This document shows positions 6,426 to 10,114 of a stretch of DNA of 10,114 nt, one piece after another. Under the pieces are notes generated by a model that did not search any database, was not told the DNA's origin, and saw only the letters and a list, made by a program, of their open reading frames with translations. The position numbers were made by a program, and so were the translations under genes. Location of the stretch: positions 1 through 10,114 of the forward strand of contig CAMUHA010000126.1 in NCBI GenBank assembly GCA_947088515.1. The letters run 5' to 3'. Position 1 is the first letter of the stretch, and the number at the start of each line of letters is the position of its first letter. Origin of the DNA: an uncultured bacterium (lineage in GTDB: Bacteria > Bacillota > Clostridia > Lachnospirales > Lachnospiraceae).

Positions 6426-8348
6426 TTATATATAATCTTTTATTTTTACTTTTTTAACATAATTACTTAAGCTTTGGGCTTGCGACAGGGATTTTGCAGC
6501 CATTGAATCATTTCTTGCTGCAATGTTCTGAAGCGTGGCAAGACGGTCATTGGCATGGGCAACGGCATCCGTCTGCTGCTTTACAGTATCGGACAATACA
6601 CTGGAAATATTCCGATACTGTATGGTAAGGTCAGCAATTTCCTGAAAAGTCTGGGCAGTAAGGGCGGCGGTTTCAAGACCAGCCTGAATGGTTTCTGTAG
6701 ATTTGGAAATCAGGTTTCCGCTTTCCATCAGGGCATTTGCGGTTTTATCGGAGAGCTCATTGATTTCACTTGCAACGACTGCAAACCCCCGCCCGGCTTC
6801 TCCGGCTCTTGCCGCTTCCACAGAAGCATTAAGAGAAAGTAAGTTAGTCTGCTTGGAAATATTTTCAATTAACAGACTAACCTTGGAAATCTCGTTCACA
6901 GTATCATGAATTTGTGACATGGCATTAAGCATATTCTGCATACAGTCACTTCCAAGAGTGGTCTTTTGTCCTGCCATTTCTGCGCACTGCTCAATTTGGA
7001 TAACATTATCTTTATTTTTTTCAATGGAAGCTGTGATGGCAGCCATGTTGTCTTCTAAATCATTCAGCAGTATTGATTGTTCTCTCGAGCCGTCCAACAA
7101 TTGTTGGGCGCAGTCAGAAACCTCAGAGGAAGAACGGTTCATCTGCATCATAGTGCGGTTGAGAGCATTGGTAATATTGTCAAGGGACTTTTGTATAGAG
7201 GCAAAATCTCCATGAAAACTGTCAGGAATATGTATTGTGTAATCTCCCCCGGAAAGCGAGCTTAAGCAGGATTCAATATCCTGTATGTAACCTTTGAGGC
7301 TGGTAATAGTTTCAGAAAGCGCTTTGGTTAAAATGGCAGTTTCATCATTGCTGTCTGAAAGAATGACCTTTTCACTTAAATTGCCTTTAGATAGAGCCTG
7401 AAGCCGTTTGGTTGCAGCGGAAATTGGATTGGAAATCCTATAGGAAACTGGAATAATTATCGCAGCAGCAGTTAAAAGCAGTACCGTAGATAAAAAAACG
7501 GACAGCAGGATAGAGATATAAACCTTTCCCATAAACTCAATTTGAGGCGCATATAAAAACAATGTCCAGTTGGTACCGGGAATGGGAGAATATCCTGTAT
7601 AATAGTGTCCAGTATCCAGCTTCATAAGAGCAGAATCAATTTGGAAAGATATTACATTGTCAAAATTTTTCTGGTTTTCCATGGAAGAATACATATTGTA
7701 AACATTCTTCTGGTCTATGATATTTTGTGGGTTACGGTCGCCGATGATATCGCCATTTTCATTTAAAATGCAGGCGCTTCCTGTATTGCCAATAACCAGC
7801 TGGCTTAATACATCGTTTAATATATCATATTTGTAGCTTCCAATAAGATAAGCGGTAACGCCTGCATCATTGGTTATGGGTGCGCCAACACAAAGCTGCA
7901 GAACTTCATTATCATAATAAGGCTCTCCAATAACAACATTTCCGGTTTCTGTAAGCAGGGAAAAATATCCAGTGTCAGCAACAGAAACAGGTGCATTTTC
8001 ATCTCCTAAAATCTTATTGCCAGACTGGTCATATGCCGAAAGCCAGACAAATTCTATCTGAAGCTTAATTTCATCAAAACGCTCCTGCTTTTGGGCGGGT
8101 GTGGAATTGGTGTCTGTAAAGACTTCTTCTGTGGAAAAATTACATATTCGTTCAGCCAGAAGATGGAGATTGGAACTGATATTTTGTGCAGCAATTCTGG
8201 CTGTAACCTCCATATTATTTAATAATGTGGTGTTGGTAGCGCGTATGCTGCCTGCAGTCATGATTGTGATGACCAATATTGTAAGAAAAATAGATACGGA
8301 CATCACATAAAAAATGATTTTTTGTTTTAAATTCCGGTATTTCTTCAT
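6426..8348 (-). CDS. Methyl-accepting chemotaxis protein with dCache-like extracytoplasmic sensor
   Basis: This is a 640-residue chemoreceptor. Order: TM1 (about 11-33), an extracytoplasmic region of about 240 residues (about 36-273), TM2 (about 276-300), HAMP (about 301-355, with P308), a second HAMP-like turn (about 356-405, GGDYTIHIPDSF) and the signalling coiled coil. The sensor region has double-Cache-type segments: GYFSLLTETGNVVIGEPY (127-144), GAPITNDAGVTAYLIGSY (155-172) and a distal repeat GSACILNENGDII (190-202) through TGYSPIPGTNWTLFLYAP (251-268). The hairpin tip is NLLSLNASVEAARAGEAGRGF (502-522). The R-x-W-Y element of amino-acid-binding dCache domains is not seen, so the ligand is unknown. 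No exact copy of the methylation consensus was found in the cytoplasmic helices. AAAGGAG (8356-8362, - strand) lies 7 nt before the ATG. The gene faces away from the S8 peptidase gene. Confidence 0.94.
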   Translation of the reverse strand: MKKYRNLKQKIIFYVMSVSIFLTILVITIMTAGSIRATNTTLLNNMEVTARIAAQNISSNLHLLAERICNFSTEEVFTDTNSTPAQKQERFDEIKLQIEFVWLSAYDQSGNKILGDENAPVSVADTGYFSLLTETGNVVIGEPYYDNEVLQLCVGAPITNDAGVTAYLIGSYKYDILNDVLSQLVIGNTGSACILNENGDIIGDRNPQNIIDQKNVYNMYSSMENQKNFDNVISFQIDSALMKLDTGHYYTGYSPIPGTNWTLFLYAPQIEFMGKVYISILLSVFLSTVLLLTAAAIIIPVSYRISNPISAATKRLQALSKGNLSEKVILSDSNDETAILTKALSETITSLKGYIQDIESCLSSLSGGDYTIHIPDSFHGDFASIQKSLDNITNALNRTMMQMNRSSSEVSDCAQQLLDGSREQSILLNDLEDNMAAITASIEKNKDNVIQIEQCAEMAGQKTTLGSDCMQNMLNAMSQIHDTVNEISKVSLLIENISKQTNLLSLNASVEAARAGEAGRGFAVVASEINELSDKTANALMESGNLISKSTETIQAGLETAALTAQTFQEIADLTIQYRNISSVLSDTVKQQTDAVAHANDRLATLQNIAARNDSMAAKSLSQAQSLSNYVKKVKIKDYI

Positions 8349-8373
8349 GGTAAAACTCCTTTATAACAATTGT

Positions 8374-8403
8374 ATTTTACTCGATAATATCTTATCACAT
8401 CAA
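8374..8403 (-). promoter_or_regulatory. Candidate sigma-A promoter for the dCache MCP
   Basis: On the - strand, a -35-like TTGATG (8398-8403) and a -10-like TAAAAT (8374-8379) are separated by 18 nt, ahead of the AAAGGAG at 8356-8362. A 5-bp inverted repeat AGGAA-TAAT-TTCCT (8403-8416) touches the -35 box, and the palindrome ACAATTGT (8366-8373) lies just downstream of the -10. Either could be an operator, but both are short. No flagellar sigma-D type GCCGATA box was seen. Confidence 0.45.
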
Positions 8404-8435
8404 GGAATAATTTCCTAGAGTGTGTTTGAAAAATC

Positions 8436-9911
8436 ATGCCTGATGCCCCCTTATTAACAGGGGAAAATTTTTGCAATTGCTGCACACAAGAGGGGATAGA
8501 TTTTGAGAGTCCTGAATTCAGAGACAATCAGGGAAACACAAGAATCCAGTTTTTGTGGGACCAGACGCTGACTCCGGAACAGGTGAATCGTATGCTGCCA
8601 GAGGAAGCTGGAGAATTTGCCGGAAAAGCCGCTCCTCCAGAAGGTTTTGAAACAGGAGTGGAATTCAGCAAATACAGAATTGACGCTGCGTTGAGAAGCG
8701 CTATGCCAAAACGTATTGTTCCAAGCATTGATTCCACAGGACATGGGACATCCGTAGCTGCAATAGCGGCAGCCGGTGGAATGCTTTTGGAAGGGCAATA
8801 TCAGGGGATGGCGCCTGAAAGCGCGCTTTTGGTTGTAAAAATGGGGATTCCAGATCCTGATTCTTTTCCCAGAACTACGGAGCTGATGAGGGCAATGACA
8901 TATGCTGTGAAAAAGGCAGTGGAAATGGGGATGCCTCTTGCGGTGAATTTAAGTTTTGGAAACACTTATGGTTCCCATGATGGAACTTCTTTGGTTGAAC
9001 GTTATATGGATAATGTGGCGGAAATTGGAAGGTGTGTGGTTTGTGTGGGAAGCGGAAATGAAGGAGCGGCAGGGGGTCATGTGGCAGGCAGCTTTAAAAT
9101 GAATGCAGAATCAGAAGGGGTTCGCCAAATAGAGCTTAGTATTGGAAATTACCAGAGAACAGTCAGCGTTCAGTTGTGGAAAGAATATACAGATGTTTTT
9201 AGAATAGAGTTGGTTTCTCCGGGAGGAAGAGAAACAGAAGTGGACTTATTAAGCACAGGAGGAAAAAGCGTTGTTTTAGAGGAAACCAGGATACTTATCT
9301 ATGTAGGAGAACCGTCCCCTTATTCTGTTAATCAGGAAATTTATTTTGATTTTTTACCGATAGGGAATTATATTAATCAGGGTATCTGGACGTTTTATCT
9401 CTATCCAGTGAAAACCGTGACGGGTAATTATGATTTTTATCTGCCAAGCAGTGTGGCGCTAAATACGTCTACCCGTTTTTTTACTCCCACGCCTGATAAA
9501 ACGCTGACAATACCTTCAACGGCCTCTAAAGTCATTACGGTGGGAGCTTATGACACCGTTTATGATTCTTATGCAGACTTTTCAGGCAGGGGATATCCTT
9601 TAAAAAGTGTTTCTGGAGAAAGAATTCTTCAGGGGAATGTTAAGCCAGATATTGCAGCGCCTGGAGTGAACATTGCAACTATAGGTCCTGACAATACTTT
9701 TGTACAGGTTTCAGGAACATCTTTTGCCACACCTTTTGTAACAGGAGGTGCAGCGCTTATGATGGAGTGGGGGGTCGTAAGGGGGAATGATGCGTTTTTA
9801 TATGGGGAGAAGGTGAAGGCTTATTTGCGGAGAGGGGCGAAACCAATTAGGGGGGAGAGAGAGTATCCGAATGCAAGGGTGGGGGCGTATGGTAATATAG
9901 TGTCAAGTTAG
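8436..9911 (+). CDS. S8 family subtilisin-like (Csp-type) peptidase, probably truncated at both ends and decayed
   Basis: The 491-codon frame encodes a clostridial subtilase related to Csp proteases. Recognisable parts are the post-Asp segment GIDFESPEFRD...TRIQFLWDQT (20-44), catalytic H103 in STGHGTSVAAIAAAG, oxyanion N208 in GSGNEGAAGG, an insertion (about 222-350) of the jelly-roll kind seen in Csp proteins, KPDIAAPG (403-410), and catalytic S429 in SGTSFATPFVTGG. The catalytic Asp motif (I-x-D-[ST]-G) expected before GID is absent; the frame reads NFCNCCTQEGID. Relatives have roughly 90-100 more residues before that point. No Shine-Dalgarno precedes the ATG at 8436, and an in-frame TGA lies at 8427-8429. 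The C-terminus ends in GAYGNIVSS inside an inverted repeat, where relatives carry a further conserved tail. It may be a pseudogene; the true start is uncertain. Confidence 0.75.
   Translation: MPDAPLLTGENFCNCCTQEGIDFESPEFRDNQGNTRIQFLWDQTLTPEQVNRMLPEEAGEFAGKAAPPEGFETGVEFSKYRIDAALRSAMPKRIVPSIDSTGHGTSVAAIAAAGGMLLEGQYQGMAPESALLVVKMGIPDPDSFPRTTELMRAMTYAVKKAVEMGMPLAVNLSFGNTYGSHDGTSLVERYMDNVAEIGRCVVCVGSGNEGAAGGHVAGSFKMNAESEGVRQIELSIGNYQRTVSVQLWKEYTDVFRIELVSPGGRETEVDLLSTGGKSVVLEETRILIYVGEPSPYSVNQEIYFDFLPIGNYINQGIWTFYLYPVKTVTGNYDFYLPSSVALNTSTRFFTPTPDKTLTIPSTASKVITVGAYDTVYDSYADFSGRGYPLKSVSGERILQGNVKPDIAAPGVNIATIGPDNTFVQVSGTSFATPFVTGGAALMMEWGVVRGNDAFLYGEKVKAYLRRGAKPIRGEREYPNARVGAYGNIVSS
9891..9909. repeat. 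Left terminal inverted repeat of short element
   Basis: TAGTGTCAAGTT at 9898-9909 is the exact reverse complement of 10030-10041. It is preceded by GGTA-ATA (9891-9897), which mirrors ATA-TACC after the right repeat. It supplies the last codons and stop region of the S8 peptidase frame. Confidence 0.8.
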
Positions 9912-10041
9912 CAAGGAGCCAGTAAAATCAAGGGTTTCCGCTGATTTAGTCCTATGAAAAAACTGCTGCGAAAACAGCAAAATTGGATAAGGACGGGCCT
10001 GTTTTTAACCAGAAAACCGAAAATCAAGCAACTTGACACTA
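9898..10041. mobile_element. 144-bp inverted-repeat element, possible MITE or insertion-sequence remnant
   Basis: The core is bounded by perfect 12-bp inverted repeats and flanked on both sides by ATA (9895-9897 and 10042-10044), which could be a 3-bp target duplication. Inside, GTCCTAT (9949-9955) pairs with ATAAGGAC (9987-9994) with one bulge, enclosing the hairpin TGCTG-CGAAAA-CAGCA (9964-9979). There is no transposase. Short frames across it have no ribosome binding site or recognisable protein. It abuts the broken 3' end of the peptidase gene, as an insertion would. The family could not be recognised. A long-range RNA stem or a small-RNA gene is an alternative reading. Confidence 0.5.
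9949..9994 (-). terminator. Nested stem-loop with T6 tract on the minus strand, possible terminator
   Basis: Read on the - strand, TGCTG (9979-9975) pairs with CAGCA (9968-9964) around TTTTCG, and is followed by GTTTTTTC (9963-9956). The outer arms GTCCTTAT and ATAGGAC can close around it. The inner stem is only 5 bp, so termination would be weak. It lies about 70-80 nt downstream of the - strand promoter candidate at 10041-10069. Confidence 0.35.
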
Positions 10042-10048
10042 ATATACC
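10030..10048. repeat. Right terminal inverted repeat of short element
   Basis: AACTTGACACTA (10030-10041) is the exact reverse complement of 9898-9909. It is followed by ATA-TACC (10042-10048), so pairing can extend to GGTA/TACC with a 3-nt mismatch. An additional AACTTG occurs at the last six bases of the window (10109-10114), perhaps the beginning of another copy. Confidence 0.8.
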
Positions 10049-10069
10049 ACAAATATTCTCAGCCTGCAA
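10041..10069 (-). promoter_or_regulatory. Strong candidate sigma-A promoter reading into the inverted-repeat element
   Basis: On the - strand, TTGCAG (10069-10064) and TATATT (10046-10041) are separated by exactly 17 nt, close to the vegetative consensus. Transcription would begin near 10034, within the right inverted repeat, and run leftward through the structured element towards the antisense strand of the S8 peptidase gene. The -10 box overlaps the element edge, with the -35 outside it. The RNA's 5' end would include a small hairpin, TCAAG-TTG-CTTGA (10036-10024). Confidence 0.5.
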
Positions 10070-10114
10070 GAATTTTTACAGGAAATCAGGGGATATGGCA
10101 GGCACTTCAACTTG

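Noticed and set aside
9912..10076. Open - strand frame (…VSSCLIFGFLVKNRPVL…)
   Set aside because: There is no start with a ribosome binding site and the residues are Cys/Phe-rich. It is most likely noncoding element sequence.
9954..10114. Open + strand frame beginning MKKLLRKQQNW and running off the window end
   Set aside because: It has no ribosome binding site, unusual composition and no recognisable motif, and it crosses the right inverted repeat. Open chance frames are common over this length.
10043..10114. Open + strand frame ending in LQEFLQEIRGYGRHFNL at the window edge
   Set aside because: The peptide looks protein-like but is only 24 codons, has no start codon after the stop at 10040-10042 and continues beyond the window, so it cannot be judged.
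1..10114. CRISPR arrays, tRNA or rRNA genes, riboswitches
   Set aside because: No regularly spaced repeats, cloverleaf, rRNA-like stretch or recognisable aptamer was seen.

Overview
The window reads as a low-to-moderate GC Firmicute, most likely a motile gut clostridium of the Lachnospiraceae type. This rests on the AAAGGAG-type ribosome binding sites, the protein sequences, a lipobox lipoprotein with a flavin-binding motif, and a clostridial Csp-like subtilase. The genus cannot be fixed from the sequence.

Positions 1-5800 (+ strand) hold a compact chemotaxis operon: the 3' end of cheR, cheB, a stand-alone CheY-like receiver, cheA, cheW and a methyl-accepting chemotaxis protein (MCP). Gaps are 9 to 39 nt, and most genes have a clear Shine-Dalgarno. 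Together they form a complete core pathway: receptor, CheW coupling, CheA kinase, CheY-like output, and CheR/CheB adaptation. No cheC, cheD or cheV is seen here. The MCP has two membrane helices but almost no extracytoplasmic loop, so it is unlikely to bind an external ligand through a classical sensor domain. A 22-bp hairpin (5811-5860) ends the operon and can also serve the opposing transcript.

Positions 5874-8348 (- strand) hold a second, larger MCP with an extracytoplasmic dCache-like sensor region. It is followed 99 nt downstream by a small lipoprotein carrying an FMN-attachment-type motif (DALSGASHS). No terminator is visible between them, so co-transcription is plausible. A candidate sigma-A promoter lies upstream of the MCP, in the 87-nt divergent gap.

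Positions 8436-9911 (+ strand) hold an S8 (subtilisin-like, Csp-type) peptidase that looks damaged at both ends. Its N-terminal region is missing, no ribosome binding site is visible, and the catalytic-Asp segment is scrambled as if by small frameshifts. Its last codons run into a short inverted-repeat element.

That element (core 9898-10041) has 12-bp perfect terminal inverted repeats, 3-bp ATA flanks, internal hairpins, and a good sigma-A-like promoter on the - strand pointing inward across one end. It could be a MITE or insertion-sequence remnant, or could specify a small RNA. It is the least explained part of the window. Nothing in 10049-10114 was identified.
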